From positions 3,596,001 to 3,660,000 of the forward strand of contig NZ_CP020562.1 in NCBI RefSeq assembly GCF_002082565.1: a stretch of DNA of 64,000 bases, given 5' to 3'. A program made the translations under genes and the position numbers. The notes beneath the pieces were generated by a model. The model worked only from the letters and a program-made list of their open reading frames with translations, made no database searches and had not been told where the DNA came from. Source of the DNA: Halomonas sp. GT. GTDB taxonomy: Bacteria; Pseudomonadota; Gammaproteobacteria; Pseudomonadales; Halomonadaceae. The stretch's first letter is position 1. Each line of letters opens with the position of its first letter. Of the stretch, positions 34,605-43,721 are shown piece after piece.

Positions 34605-36524
34605 CTAGGCTGCGCGCTGGCGCATCTGCCAGGCATCAACCAGGGTCATATAATTGGCCAGCACCGCTTCAATTAGCTGCTCATCGTTATAATCGCCACG
34701 CAACCAGCGGCGGCTTGGCTCACCAAAGATGGTGCGACCAACGGCAAAGCCTTTACACACATCGACGCCAGCACTATCCATTAACCCTTTTTTAAGCTCA
34801 TCCAACGGTGCATCCAAGCCCAGCATCACGACACCGCGGCAGTAAGGGGCACGGGCTTTAAGTAGCCTGGCAATACGCTGCCAGCCGTCTGGCGTTTGCG
34901 GTGGGAGTTTCCACCAATCGGGCTGCACGCCCAGATTGTAAAAACGCTGCATCGCATTGATGAACATATCGTTATCAGCAGACAGGTCTCGCGGCGGGAT
35001 AATTTCCAGCAATAATTCATTGCCCGACTCAGAACAGGCGCGGTAAAGCTCCATCACTTGTCTTTCCTGCGCGCGCCGCAAAGCGGCCTGATCTTCGGGA
35101 TGATAGAAAACAAGGCACTTAACAATATGTTCCTTGGGCCACTGTTGAAGACGTGACCCAATACTGCGCCCGCCTTCCAGCTCGATGGGCCGGGAGCTAG
35201 GCAGCTCCACCGGTCGGGCGATCCACCAGCCTCGCCCGGTGACATCGTTAAGCGCATCCTGACCGTAGGTATCGTCGATCAATACCCCCACGTGGCTGTT
35301 GCCCAATTGCTCGCTACCACGCTCTGTCGCTTTCACCAGCAGCTGCTTCAAGTAGGGAATCCTTGCAACATCAGCTCCCTCTTCGCGAGCCATGTCGAAG
35401 AGCTGTTTGCGGTGATCGAACGCCATAATGCAGAGATCATCCCACTGCTGTGGGTTGCGCTGGGTGGTCACGCGGTGCAGATAGTTAAGCCGAGCATCCA
35501 GATCGGGGCGGGCAATGGACTCAGCTCTGGAGAGGTAATCGTCAAGCTCTTCGGCACTGGGGATCGCTGGCGCGCAGCCGTGGCGGGAGACCACCAGAGC
35601 ACCACAAGCGTTGGCATATGCGCAGCTGCGTTCATGAGGCTCATTACGCAGCCAGCCTCGCAAGAAGCCGCTCATAAAGGCATCGCCTGCACCCAATACA
35701 TTCAGTACATCGACGCGTACCCCAGTGTGCACCACGAAGTCTTCTTCGCTATCGGGGATAACCCCGTCGAGCACCGTACACCCCTGAGCCCCCAGTTTGA
35801 GCACGATGATGGCATCCGTGAGTTCGCGAATACGCTTCAGTGCGGTAAGAGTATCGGTACTGTTGCCCGCGATATGCACCTCTTCTTCGGTGCCTACCAC
35901 TAAATCGAGGTCGGGAAGGATGGTCTGTAAATGGCGACTCACCCCTTCATCGGAAATAAACCGGGTTTCACCATCGCCCAGCGTAGTCAGCCCCCACAGC
36001 ACCGGACGGTAGTCGATATCCAGAATGACCTTTGTACCTGCCGCTTTGGCGTACTCGATCGCCGTTTTGCTGGTCTTGTAGGTTTGTTCGGTAGAGAAGT
36101 GCGTGCCGGTAATCAGTAGCGCGTTACTAGAGGCTATAAATTCGGGCTCGAAGTCACCACTGTCGACGGCCATATCGGCACAGTCATTGCGATAGAAGAT
36201 CAGCGGAAACGTATCGCGATCTTTAATACCGAGCACCACCATTCCCGTTAGCCGCTCTTTATCCGTGACCACGTGACTGGTATCAACGCCAGCACGGGCC
36301 AGCTCTTCACGTACGAAGCGGCCCATATGTTCATCACCCACGCGGGTCAGCATCGCTGTTTTCAGCCCCATGCGAGCCGTTCCATAGGCGATATTGCCCG
36401 AAGAGCCCCCCAGGTACTTGGCAAAACTGCTCATATCCTCCAAACGGCTACCCACTTGGTTGCCGTATAAATCAACAGCCGCTCGACCGAGGCAGATTAG
36501 ATCCAGTGTCTTGGTCTTATTCAT
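34605..36524 (-). CDS. iolC: Bifunctional 5-dehydro-2-deoxygluconokinase / DUF2090 aldolase-type protein
   Basis: A 639-residue fusion. Residues 1 to about 325 are a PfkB-family kinase (CLGRAAVDLYGNQVG, and the anion-hole motif NVLGAGDAFMSGFLRGW near residue 280). Residues of about 340-639 form a DUF2090 domain (CIMAFDHRKQLFDMA, VKCLVFYHPED, VMLGLDAPLDELKKGL), related to class I aldolases of the LacD type. The kinase phosphorylates 5-dehydro-2-deoxy-D-gluconate. The second domain is taken to split the product into malonate semialdehyde and dihydroxyacetone phosphate, which explains why no separate iolJ is seen. The same fusion is common in Proteobacteria. It is the first gene of the iolC-iolD-iolE-iolA unit. 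Confidence 0.92.
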   Translation of the reverse strand: MNKTKTLDLICLGRAAVDLYGNQVGSRLEDMSSFAKYLGGSSGNIAYGTARMGLKTAMLTRVGDEHMGRFVREELARAGVDTSHVVTDKERLTGMVVLGIKDRDTFPLIFYRNDCADMAVDSGDFEPEFIASSNALLITGTHFSTEQTYKTSKTAIEYAKAAGTKVILDIDYRPVLWGLTTLGDGETRFISDEGVSRHLQTILPDLDLVVGTEEEVHIAGNSTDTLTALKRIRELTDAIIVLKLGAQGCTVLDGVIPDSEEDFVVHTGVRVDVLNVLGAGDAFMSGFLRGWLRNEPHERSCAYANACGALVVSRHGCAPAIPSAEELDDYLSRAESIARPDLDARLNYLHRVTTQRNPQQWDDLCIMAFDHRKQLFDMAREEGADVARIPYLKQLLVKATERGSEQLGNSHVGVLIDDTYGQDALNDVTGRGWWIARPVELPSSRPIELEGGRSIGSRLQQWPKEHIVKCLVFYHPEDQAALRRAQERQVMELYRACSESGNELLLEIIPPRDLSADNDMFINAMQRFYNLGVQPDWWKLPPQTPDGWQRIARLLKARAPYCRGVVMLGLDAPLDELKKGLMDSAGVDVCKGFAVGRTIFGEPSRRWLRGDYNDEQLIEAVLANYMTLVDAWQMRQRAA

Positions 36525-36640
36525 GGCATCACATCCTACGTGTAGCCAGTCCCTAACCCAGCGTCACTTGTAAAGAGAAGCAGCGTTGCCGTGGATTTTC
36601 AGGAATAGGCATTGTTATTAGCGTGTGTTCGACTCAATAT

Positions 36641-36654
36641 AGAATTTATATTCC
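36641..36654. promoter_or_regulatory. Candidate inositol-regulon operator before iolC
   Basis: AGAA-TTTATA-TTCC (GGAA-TATAAA-TTCT on the coding strand) lies 117 bp upstream of iolC. The same 14 bases occur before the rpiR-type gene at 39893-39906, which argues against chance. Confidence 0.6.
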
Positions 36655-36723
36655 AAATAATCAACATTTGAAACTTTCAATCCGTAATGCTTTGGTTGTA
36701 CATTCGACAAAATATGACGTCTC

Positions 36724-36756
36724 AAAAAAAATGGCTCCGTGCAGAGCAGCGGAGCC
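36724..36756 (-). terminator. Rho-independent terminator of the iolI-iolH-dehydrogenase operon
   Basis: On the minus strand GGCTCCG pairs with CGGAGCC around a ten-base loop and is followed by A and then a run of U (eight A on the plus strand, 36724-36731). It lies 22 bp after the stop of the dehydrogenase at 36778 and separates that operon from the iolC promoter. Confidence 0.85.
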
Positions 36757-36777
36757 GTGTATGAGGAGATTGAACCG

Positions 36778-37788
36778 TTAGGCGTAGAACGCCGGTCGCT
36801 CTGGCATCTCAATTTGTTCGATACCGCCGCTTTCCTGTGCTTTCACACACACATCGCCCGCGATGGCGGCCGCATAGCCGTCCCAGGATGAGGGCCCCTT
36901 CAATTCACCAGTGGCTACGCCATCAATGAAGGCTTGCAACTCGACATCAAATGCCTCACCGAAACGTTTTTTCCAATCCATGAGAATCTCATTGGAGCGC
37001 TGGCCAGCCTGGCGCAGCTGCAGTGATTGAGGTTCTGGCAGTCGGGCAATACCCTCTTCACCCACAACGTCACATTGAATGTCATAACCGTACTTGCAGT
37101 TCACAAACACTTCGACGTCAATTCGCACGCCTTTGACGGTCTCAAGCAGCACGATCTGAGGGTCTTCAACCTTGCTGTGAGCATGGCGCGTCTTGCGGGG
37201 GAAGAGTACCTGAGCACTTTTGTAATCATCGTCCAGCAACCAGCGGAACGTATCCAATTCATGAATCAGCGTATCGTGAATCGCCATGGGGGTAATGTAA
37301 CGCTCCGGCACGTCCGGGTTGCGATGTGCAGCATGAACAATCAGAGGCTCACCTAGACGATTGCTATCAATTGCATCCTTCATCAACCGGTAACCGCTGT
37401 CGTAGCGGCGCATAAACCCGACTTGAACAAGTCGCTTATCGGCCTTTATTTCCGCAGCAATGATATGGCGACAGCCCTCAGCGGTGGTCGCCAAAGGTTT
37501 CTCGCAAAAGACCGGCTTACCAGCTTTAATAGCGGCCAACACATACTCTTCGTGGGTAGGGCCCCATGAAGTAACCATCACCGCATCAACATTGTCGGCG
37601 CTAATCAGCGCCTGACCATCTTCATAAACCTGCGCTTCGACGCACAACTGTTCCACCACTGCACGGGCTTGATCGAGGTTAACGTCAGTGACCGCGACAA
37701 TCTGGCCGCCGGTCAGCTGCTGGGTAATACGGCGTGCATGCTCTTCACCAATCATGCCGGTGCCAATAATTCCAATGTTGACAGACAT
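36778..37788 (-). CDS. Gfo/Idh/MocA-family inositol dehydrogenase
   Basis: A 336-residue protein: Rossmann motif [17 protein letters not shown], catalytic Lys in FCEKPLATT, catalytic pair in [16 protein letters not shown] (DxxIH form, as in IolG). It is thus the second IolG-like dehydrogenase here; it may prefer another stereoisomer (scyllo- or D-chiro-inositol) or share myo-inositol with the gene at 25573. It is the last gene of a three-gene operon, 14 bp after the iolH-like gene. Confidence 0.87.
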   Translation of the reverse strand: MSVNIGIIGTGMIGEEHARRITQQLTGGQIVAVTDVNLDQARAVVEQLCVEAQVYEDGQALISADNVDAVMVTSWGPTHEEYVLAAIKAGKPVFCEKPLATTAEGCRHIIAAEIKADKRLVQVGFMRRYDSGYRLMKDAIDSNRLGEPLIVHAAHRNPDVPERYITPMAIHDTLIHELDTFRWLLDDDYKSAQVLFPRKTRHAHSKVEDPQIVLLETVKGVRIDVEVFVNCKYGYDIQCDVVGEEGIARLPEPQSLQLRQAGQRSNEILMDWKKRFGEAFDVELQAFIDGVATGELKGPSSWDGYAAAIAGDVCVKAQESGGIEQIEMPERPAFYA

Positions 37789-37802
37789 TGTTGTTTTCCT
37801 TG

Positions 37803-38699
37803 TTATTTCCAGTATTTGTCGACGTAGCGCTGAATCTCGCCACGCATAAAACGATTGGAGGCTTCAGCTCGCTCTTCCCAACCGAATACACAGCTGGAGA
37901 GCACACCATCAAAGCCAATTTCGTGCAGGGTTTTGAAGAAAACGTCCCAGTCTATTTCTCCCTCCCCCATATCCAGGTGCTGATGGACTCGGGCAGTAGA
38001 ACCAGGGGGGTTAACGATATAGCGCAACTCCGAAGAAGCTTTGTGGTTAAACGTATCAGCGACACGGGCGTGAACTAACTCACCCTTGGTGGCACGGATG
38101 GTGGTCGCCAAGTCGTCACCGTAAAAAAAGCTATGGGGGGCAATATAGGAGCTTTTAATAGCAGGTGAGTTAATGGTTTTAATGATTTCCACCGCCGGCT
38201 CCATTGTCTCAATCCAGTCTTCAGGATGAGGCTCAATGCTCAGCGTTAATCCTTCGCGCTCAAGAATGGGTACCAATACATCCATCGAGCGCCAAAAGGC
38301 GTTTTCGCACGCTTCCGGAGTATGGAGCCCTGCTCGGTCTGCCTGAGAACGCTCCACTGAACCGCCGCGCCCAAATTCGGAAATCAGCAGTGGATTATCA
38401 AGCTCTACCGCCACTTCGATAATTCTTTTCCAGTTATCCATGGCCATTTCCCATTCATCGCGATAGGGGCTAGACCATCGATACATCGGCTGCATGGTGG
38501 CAAGGCCAACATCATGCTCTTTCATGGCTTTTTTAAATGACCTAATAGCATCAGGATAAGCACGTGGCCGGGTCCACCACACCATGAAATCGGGGCGGGG
38601 AGACAGTTCTATATAGTCGTAACCAAGCTCTTTAGTGAGCCGACAAATTTCTGGCAGTGAGAGGTGCCGGTGCATGTGCGGATCGAGGGCGATTTTCAT
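37803..38699 (-). CDS. iolH: TIM-barrel sugar isomerase/epimerase, IolH-like
   Basis: A 298-residue protein of the AP-endonuclease-2/xylose-isomerase-like family. The opening [20 protein letters not shown], the [10 protein letters not shown] segment and [16 protein letters not shown] resemble IolH of Bacillus inositol operons. Possible metal ligands lie in SIEPHPEDW and [10 protein letters not shown]. The role of IolH is not settled; isomerisation of an inositol-derived keto compound is the usual proposal. It lies between the iolI-like gene and an IolG-like dehydrogenase. The symbol is given by similarity only. Confidence 0.75.
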   Translation of the reverse strand: MKIALDPHMHRHLSLPEICRLTKELGYDYIELSPRPDFMVWWTRPRAYPDAIRSFKKAMKEHDVGLATMQPMYRWSSPYRDEWEMAMDNWKRIIEVAVELDNPLLISEFGRGGSVERSQADRAGLHTPEACENAFWRSMDVLVPILEREGLTLSIEPHPEDWIETMEPAVEIIKTINSPAIKSSYIAPHSFFYGDDLATTIRATKGELVHARVADTFNHKASSELRYIVNPPGSTARVHQHLDMGEGEIDWDVFFKTLHEIGFDGVLSSCVFGWEERAEASNRFMRGEIQRYVDKYWK

Positions 38700-38752
38700 T
38701 AAATTCTCCTTGTCTTTATTATTGCGCTTGCAGCGCGATAACAGAGCCAGCG

Positions 38753-39577
38753 CTAGCCCAGCTGATGCTGAATAAATGCCATACTGTCTCGCAGTGCTGC
38801 CACTGGATTTTTCTGCTGATGTACCGATGCGGCAAAAGGCTCAAAAGAGACATACCCGTTGTAGCCACCGCTTAACAAACGCTTAAGTTGTCCTACGTTA
38901 TCGAGACGATCTTGAGTGCTTACTAGCACGCGATGCTCATCTAACATACCTTCAAAGGTGACATCGGGATCTTCAAGTCCAGAGATATGTACCAACCCTG
39001 TCATATCAGCAAAAACATCAGACTCACTGGCGCCTTGATGATGGAAAGTGTCGTGTACTAGTGAAAAACGCGATGACAGGTTAAGTGCATGGATGACCTC
39101 TATCGCTTCGCCTTTAGCCCGCAACGAGGAGATGGGGAATCCAAGGGGCTCAACAAACCCCTGTAGGTCGTAACGACCCAATACTTTATCCAATGCCGTT
39201 AGCGCTTGCTCCAGGCAAGCCTTACGCTCTTCGGCACTGGCTCGGCTCTCGGCGTCTACTAGCGGACAGAGTACAAGCCCTCGCCCACCCGCCGCATGAA
39301 CCCACTGAGCCAGCGTTTCTGCCTGCCTCTCCCTCTCTTCATTCCAGATATTGAAGGGGTAAAGCGCGTTAATGCTCAAAACCTCAATGCCTAATTCTCG
39401 TGCTCGCTGACCAGCACTGCTTGCAGTATCAAGATCAACGATACTGTTGCCACCCACGTCGTTGCGCAATTCTACTGCACCTACGCCCATTTCAGCGGCG
39501 GATTCGATAAGCTGCTGAGGCGTCCAGCGCGGGTTAACCATATGATTCAGCGCGAATTTAATAGAGTTTTGCGCCAT
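38753..39577 (-). CDS. iolI: TIM-barrel protein, IolI-like 2-keto-myo-inositol isomerase
   Basis: A 274-residue xylose-isomerase-like protein. FALNHMVNPRWTPQQLIESA, GAVELRNDVGGN, VSFEPF and LVHDTFHHQGA carry the expected Glu/Asp/His metal ligands of IolI, which interconverts 2-keto-myo-inositol and 1-keto-D-chiro-inositol. The start at 39577 (MAQNSIKFALN) follows TTGGAGATTTTC; an upstream in-frame ATG lies in the regulatory region. It is the first gene of the minus-strand operon divergent from the rpiR-type gene, with an operator-like palindrome 105 bp upstream. Confidence 0.8.
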   Translation of the reverse strand: MAQNSIKFALNHMVNPRWTPQQLIESAAEMGVGAVELRNDVGGNSIVDLDTASSAGQRARELGIEVLSINALYPFNIWNEERERQAETLAQWVHAAGGRGLVLCPLVDAESRASAEERKACLEQALTALDKVLGRYDLQGFVEPLGFPISSLRAKGEAIEVIHALNLSSRFSLVHDTFHHQGASESDVFADMTGLVHISGLEDPDVTFEGMLDEHRVLVSTQDRLDNVGQLKRLLSGGYNGYVSFEPFAASVHQQKNPVAALRDSMAFIQHQLG

Positions 39578-39681
39578 GAAAATCTCCAATAGAATGGTTT
39601 GGTTGTTTTTCTTAAATAGGACAAAAACGAGCTCAGCTGTAGGACTAGCCAAGCAATGATGACCAACGTTAAAACGAGGAT

Positions 39682-39695
39682 AGAACATACATTCC
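39682..39695. promoter_or_regulatory. Candidate inositol-regulon operator before the iolI operon
   Basis: AGAA-CATACA-TTCC lies 105 bp upstream of the iolI-like start, in the 392-bp gap between two divergent genes. The rest of this gap is A/T-rich and holds the second site at 39893-39906 and a CTTTGGTCGAAT-type motif (plus strand ATTCGACCAAAG, 39807-39818). No gene is seen in it. Confidence 0.55.
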
Positions 39696-39892
39696 AAACA
39701 AACAACATACAGAATATTCGATTCTTTTATTGTTTGGCATCAACTCAAGCCATTGGTAATAAAATCAATAGTTTATTGTTTTTATTACGCTAATCCTAGA
39801 CCACACATTCGACCAAAGCAGTACCGTTAAGCTCAAAAATTCTCTTATATGAATTTGTGATGATTTACTTGGTGCTATCGAAAAGCATTTAT

Positions 39893-39906
39893 AGAATTTA
39901 TATTCC
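39893..39906. promoter_or_regulatory. Candidate inositol-regulon operator before the rpiR-type regulator
   Basis: AGAA-TTTATA-TTCC lies 64 bp upstream of the regulator start. It is identical to the site before iolC. It suggests autoregulation. Confidence 0.6.
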
Positions 39907-39969
39907 CATTTAACTACGCTATGAATCACATATACGATGACAACATTAAATGTGACTAGCAGGCGCCCT

Positions 39970-40824
39970 ATGAGCCAAGTACCACAAAGTTTTACAACAC
40001 TAGAAGAGCAGATCACCGCTGATTACCCTACTCTTAGCCGACGTTTGCAGCAGACAGCTCGGTTTCTTTTAGATCATCCTCAAGAGGTGGCTTTCGCGAC
40101 GGTTGCTCAGTTGGCTCAACAAGCTGGGGTGACGCCCTCAACGCTCATTCGGTTTTCTAATAGCTTTGGGTTTTCAGGCTTCTCAGAGATGCAGCAGCTG
40201 TTTCGTGCCCGTCTGTTTGATGAATTACCCAATTACAACGAACGCATCCGAGCAGTACGCACAGCCACAGGTGAAACACCGGACAGCACTCAACTGCTAT
40301 GGGAATTTGCCAGTGCCAATCAAGAAGTACTCCAACAGCTCCCTGATCGGATCAACCCTGATCACCTGGAGAATGCGTTGGATATTTTCGAAAAAGCTCA
40401 AGCCATTCATTTAATGGGCGCACGCCGCAGTTTTGTGGTCGCTAGCTATATGACCTATGCCCTTCACCACATAGAGAAACCCGCATTTCTTATGAACGGT
40501 ATTGGCGGTATGTACAGCGAGCAGGTAAAAGCGGTGGCTACTCATGACGCACTGCTAGTTATCAGCTTCGCCCCTTATGCTCAAGAATCCCGCGATGTCG
40601 CGGAGGAGGCTCACCGAAGAGGCATCCCACTAGTGGTTTTGACAGACTCAAGTCTCAGCCCACTAGTGCGCTTGTCTGACGTAGCACTGATAGTGCACGA
40701 AGCGGAAGTAAAGAGTTTTCGCGGACTGACCGCCTCGCTTTGTCTTACTCAGACACTTGCTATTTCACTCGGCGTTCGCCAGGACAAAGCGTTGGATCTG
40801 AAAAAAAAGCCGCAATCAACCTGA
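39970..40824 (+). CDS. RpiR/MurR-family regulator, likely inositol repressor
   Basis: A 284-residue protein with an N-terminal RpiR helix-turn-helix (about 10-85, with FATVAQLAQQAGVTPSTLIRF and SNSFGFSGFSEMQQLFRARL) and a C-terminal SIS sugar-phosphate-binding domain (about 125-260, HLMGARRSFVVASYMTYAL). ATG 39970 is preferred for its better spacing from an upstream AGG; an in-frame ATG at 39937 would add 11 residues. RpiR-type IolR proteins of rhizobia repress inositol genes and are released by an inositol intermediate. Its place between the catabolic and transport halves and the shared palindromes support the same role. Confidence 0.88.
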   Translation: MSQVPQSFTTLEEQITADYPTLSRRLQQTARFLLDHPQEVAFATVAQLAQQAGVTPSTLIRFSNSFGFSGFSEMQQLFRARLFDELPNYNERIRAVRTATGETPDSTQLLWEFASANQEVLQQLPDRINPDHLENALDIFEKAQAIHLMGARRSFVVASYMTYALHHIEKPAFLMNGIGGMYSEQVKAVATHDALLVISFAPYAQESRDVAEEAHRRGIPLVVLTDSSLSPLVRLSDVALIVHEAEVKSFRGLTASLCLTQTLAISLGVRQDKALDLKKKPQST

Positions 40825-41067
40825 CCCGCCTTAATCACTACCGCTATCGATACCGACCACTCCCCGTTCTCCCACTTTAAGAGTGCCTGCTTAGCCAGAT
40901 GCAGCAGGCCTGTCAGTCCTCGAAGCTCTCTCTTCCTTGGCTTTTTCACCACGGCTACACAGCGGAAATATTTAGCTTTTTTAGGATTCGATCACTCTCT
41001 TGGCGAAAGAAACAAGTATTCCATTTATACCAAAGTATGGAATTAATATTTTGCTTTTGTCGAAAAT

Positions 41068-41081
41068 AGAATCTAAATTCC
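41068..41081. promoter_or_regulatory. Candidate inositol-regulon operator before the ABC importer
   Basis: AGAA-TCTAAA-TTCC lies 82 bp upstream of the binding-protein gene. Two weaker versions precede it: GAAA-CAAGTA-TTCC (41009-41022) and GGAA-TTAATA-TTTT (41039-41052), so this promoter may hold a cluster. A TTTTGTCGAA motif sits at 41055-41064. The 338-bp gap from 40825 holds nothing else that I can name. Confidence 0.6.
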
Positions 41082-41162
41082 ATACATAGGGTATGCGCAC
41101 TCTTAATTGCCGCATCCGAAATGGTGATCACAATCACAACAATAATACTCAGGAGAATACCT

Positions 41163-42080
41163 ATGAAACGCCTTCTACTTGGCGCCGCTCTCGCAGCCAC
41201 TTGCACCACTGCTATGGCTCAATCTATCGGCGTCTCCGTCGCTTGGTTCGATGACAATTTTCTAACCTCCATGCGCCAAGCGATGGCAGCTGAAGCTGAA
41301 GCCCAGGGTTACGAGATTCAGTTTTTAGATGCTCAAGGCGATATTGGCCGTCAACTTAGCCAAGTACAAAGCCTTGCCGCTCAAGGAGTGGATGCCATCA
41401 TTATTAACCCCGTCGATACTGCAGCCACATCGCGCATGACTGGAGAAGCCGTACTGCAGAGCATTCCACTAGTGTATGTAAACCGCGAGCCGGAAGGAAA
41501 CGACTTGGAACAGGACGGTGTCGTCTTCGTCGGTTCGGATCAGAAGGTGTCTGGTGAGATGCAGATGAGAGCGCTGGCCGAGCAACTCAACGGAGAAGGC
41601 AACGTTGCCATCATGCTGGGAGAACTTTCTTCAGGTGCCACTCACCAACGGACCGAAGGGGTCAAGGAAGTCGCAGCAGAGTACCCTGGCATCGAGATCA
41701 TCGCCGAGCAACCCGCCGATTATCAGCGCACTAAAGCCATTGACCTGATGACCAACTGGGTAGTGGGTGGCCAAGAGATCAATGCCATTGCTGCCAATAA
41801 TGACGAAATGGCCATTGGTGCCCTCAACGCCATGCGTCAATTGGGCATCAGCCCTGACGACATCATCGTCGGCGGCATCGATGCAACTCGCGATGCGATT
41901 GAGTCCATGCAAAGCGGTGAACTGGCCGTCACCGTCTTCCAGGATCCGGTCGGCCAGGGCGGCGGGGCGGTGAAAGCAGCCATCGATCTAGCCGAAGGCA
42001 ATGAGGTCGAGAAAACCACCATGGTGCCTTTCCAACTGGTTACCCCCGAAACGCTTGAAGAATTTCTTGCCAATCAATAA
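41163..42080 (+). CDS. Inositol-type ABC transporter, periplasmic binding protein
   Basis: A 305-residue protein with a signal peptide (1-20, cleavage at AMAQSIG) and the two-lobe fold of ribose/inositol binding proteins (Peripla_BP_4). Ligand-region segments are FDDNFLTSMRQAMAAEAEAQG, GVDAIIINPVDTAAT, IAANNDEMAIGALNA and GGIDATRDAIESM. CAGGAGAATACCT gives a strong ribosome binding site. It precedes ATPase and permease genes and lies beside inositol catabolic genes, so inositol is the likely ligand (as for IbpA/InoB), by context rather than by residues. Confidence 0.88.
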   Translation: MKRLLLGAALAATCTTAMAQSIGVSVAWFDDNFLTSMRQAMAAEAEAQGYEIQFLDAQGDIGRQLSQVQSLAAQGVDAIIINPVDTAATSRMTGEAVLQSIPLVYVNREPEGNDLEQDGVVFVGSDQKVSGEMQMRALAEQLNGEGNVAIMLGELSSGATHQRTEGVKEVAAEYPGIEIIAEQPADYQRTKAIDLMTNWVVGGQEINAIAANNDEMAIGALNAMRQLGISPDDIIVGGIDATRDAIESMQSGELAVTVFQDPVGQGGGAVKAAIDLAEGNEVEKTTMVPFQLVTPETLEEFLANQ

Positions 42081-42087
42081 GGCGTTC

Positions 42088-42107
42088 GGCTCGCCTAACG
42101 GCGAGCC
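42088..42107 (+). terminator. Hairpin between binding-protein and ATPase genes
   Basis: GGCTCGCC-TAAC-GGCGAGCC is a perfect eight-base-pair stem with a four-base loop, 8 bp after the stop. With no U tract it probably protects the 3' end of the binding-protein messenger, allowing excess binding protein. Confidence 0.5.
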
Positions 42108-42134
42108 AGCCTTGATGTTTCAGGAGAAACCAGC

Positions 42135-43685
42135 ATGGCGTCAATGACCGCAGAAGACCTGACTCCCGATAGCGCCGAATTCATTCTTGAAGTAGCCGAT
42201 GTCCGCAAGGCATTTCCCGGGGTAGTAGCACTGGATAACGTCCAACTGAAAGTTCGTCCGGGTAGCGTTCATGCCCTAATGGGTGAAAATGGTGCAGGCA
42301 AGTCGACCCTGATGAAGATCATCGCCGGCGTCTATATTCCCGACCAAGGCGAAGTTCGCTTAAAGGGCCAGCCGTTGGCGCTACAGGGCCCGTTGGACGC
42401 ACTGGAAGCCGGGATTGCCATGATCCATCAGGAACTTAACCTGATGCCATTTATGACCATCGCCGAAAACATTTGGATTCGTCGTGAGCCTCTCAGTGCG
42501 TTTGGCATGATTAACCACGACAAAATGAACCAGATGACCGAGGCGCTTTTTGAGCGCCTTGGCATCGACATGGATCCAGAAATGGAGGTGCGAAAGCTCA
42601 CCGTCGCGGGCCGCCAGATGATTGAGATTGCTAAGGCAGTCTCCTTCGACTCCGAAGTGTTGATCATGGACGAGCCCACCTCGTCTCTTGCCGACAGGGA
42701 GGTGGAACACCTGTTCCGGATTATTAACGACCTGCGCGCCCAGGGCAAAGGCATCATTTACATCACTCACAAGATGGATGAGGTGTTCGAGATTGCCGAT
42801 GATATTTCGATTTTTCGTGATGGCCAGTTTATCCACTCCGCTGCGGCAAGCGACATAACATCTAATGAAATTATTAAGCTGATGGTCGGACGTGAAGTCA
42901 CTCAAATGTTTCCCAAAGAAGAGGTGCCGATCGGTGATGTAGTGCTATCGGTAGAAAGCCTTTGCTTGGAAGGCGTATTTGAGAATATTAGTTTTGAGGT
43001 GCGTGCAGGCGAAATTCTCGGCTTCGCAGGCCTGGTGGGATCAGGTCGCACTAATATCGCCGAAACGCTATTTGGAGTAACGCCTCCCACATCAGGCAGC
43101 ATTTCCATTGATGGTAAAAAAGAAATTATCAGTTCTCCCCATCAGGCCATGCTTCGCGGACTAGCGCTACTTACCGAGGATCGCAAGGAAACCGGCTTAT
43201 TCCTCGGCCTTTCGGTCATCGAAAACATGGAACTGGCGGTGCTGCGTGATGGCTATACCCGAGCCACCTTCGTTGAACAGAATCGCCTCGACCATGAGTG
43301 TGATTCGATGAAGGAGAGCTTGCGAGTCAAAACCCCTTCTATGGAAGAGCGTATCGGCAATCTTTCTGGAGGCAACCAGCAGAAAGTACTGATTGGCCGC
43401 TGGCTTTTGACTAAGCCACGTATCCTCATTCTCGACGAACCTACTCGTGGTATCGACGTAGGAGCCAAGGCTGAAATTCACAAGCTGATCACCGAACTGG
43501 TCAAGCAAGGCGTAGCAGTCATCATGATCTCTTCCGAACTGCCGGAGGTGCTGGGTATGAGTGACCGAATCATGGTGATGCATCAAGGCAGAGTGACAGG
43601 GTTTCTGAATCGAAGTGAAGCTAATCAAATCAATATCATGGAGCTTGCCTCATCACCGGTGGAAATGCCGGTTATCGAGGACTGA
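42135..43685 (+). CDS. Inositol-type ABC transporter, double ATP-binding protein
   Basis: A 516-residue ATPase of the RbsA/MglA/IatA group with two ABC domains. The first has Walker [14 protein letters not shown], a degenerate signature [13 protein letters not shown] and Walker [14 protein letters not shown]. The second has a worn Walker A ([16 protein letters not shown]), a full signature [14 protein letters not shown] and [16 protein letters not shown]. Such asymmetry is normal in this group. It energises sugar or polyol import together with the permease encoded 36 bp downstream. Confidence 0.9.
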   Translation: MASMTAEDLTPDSAEFILEVADVRKAFPGVVALDNVQLKVRPGSVHALMGENGAGKSTLMKIIAGVYIPDQGEVRLKGQPLALQGPLDALEAGIAMIHQELNLMPFMTIAENIWIRREPLSAFGMINHDKMNQMTEALFERLGIDMDPEMEVRKLTVAGRQMIEIAKAVSFDSEVLIMDEPTSSLADREVEHLFRIINDLRAQGKGIIYITHKMDEVFEIADDISIFRDGQFIHSAAASDITSNEIIKLMVGREVTQMFPKEEVPIGDVVLSVESLCLEGVFENISFEVRAGEILGFAGLVGSGRTNIAETLFGVTPPTSGSISIDGKKEIISSPHQAMLRGLALLTEDRKETGLFLGLSVIENMELAVLRDGYTRATFVEQNRLDHECDSMKESLRVKTPSMEERIGNLSGGNQQKVLIGRWLLTKPRILILDEPTRGIDVGAKAEIHKLITELVKQGVAVIMISSELPEVLGMSDRIMVMHQGRVTGFLNRSEANQINIMELASSPVEMPVIED

Positions 43686-43721
43686 CCTTCCCGGTTACGG
43701 GCATTAATGAGGTAGAAAACA

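Noticed and set aside
35292..35903. 203-codon frame on the plus strand
   Set aside because: It is entirely antisense to iolC, whose frame carries clear kinase motifs.
42381..42905. 174-codon frame on the minus strand
   Set aside because: It is antisense to the ABC ATPase with intact Walker and signature motifs.
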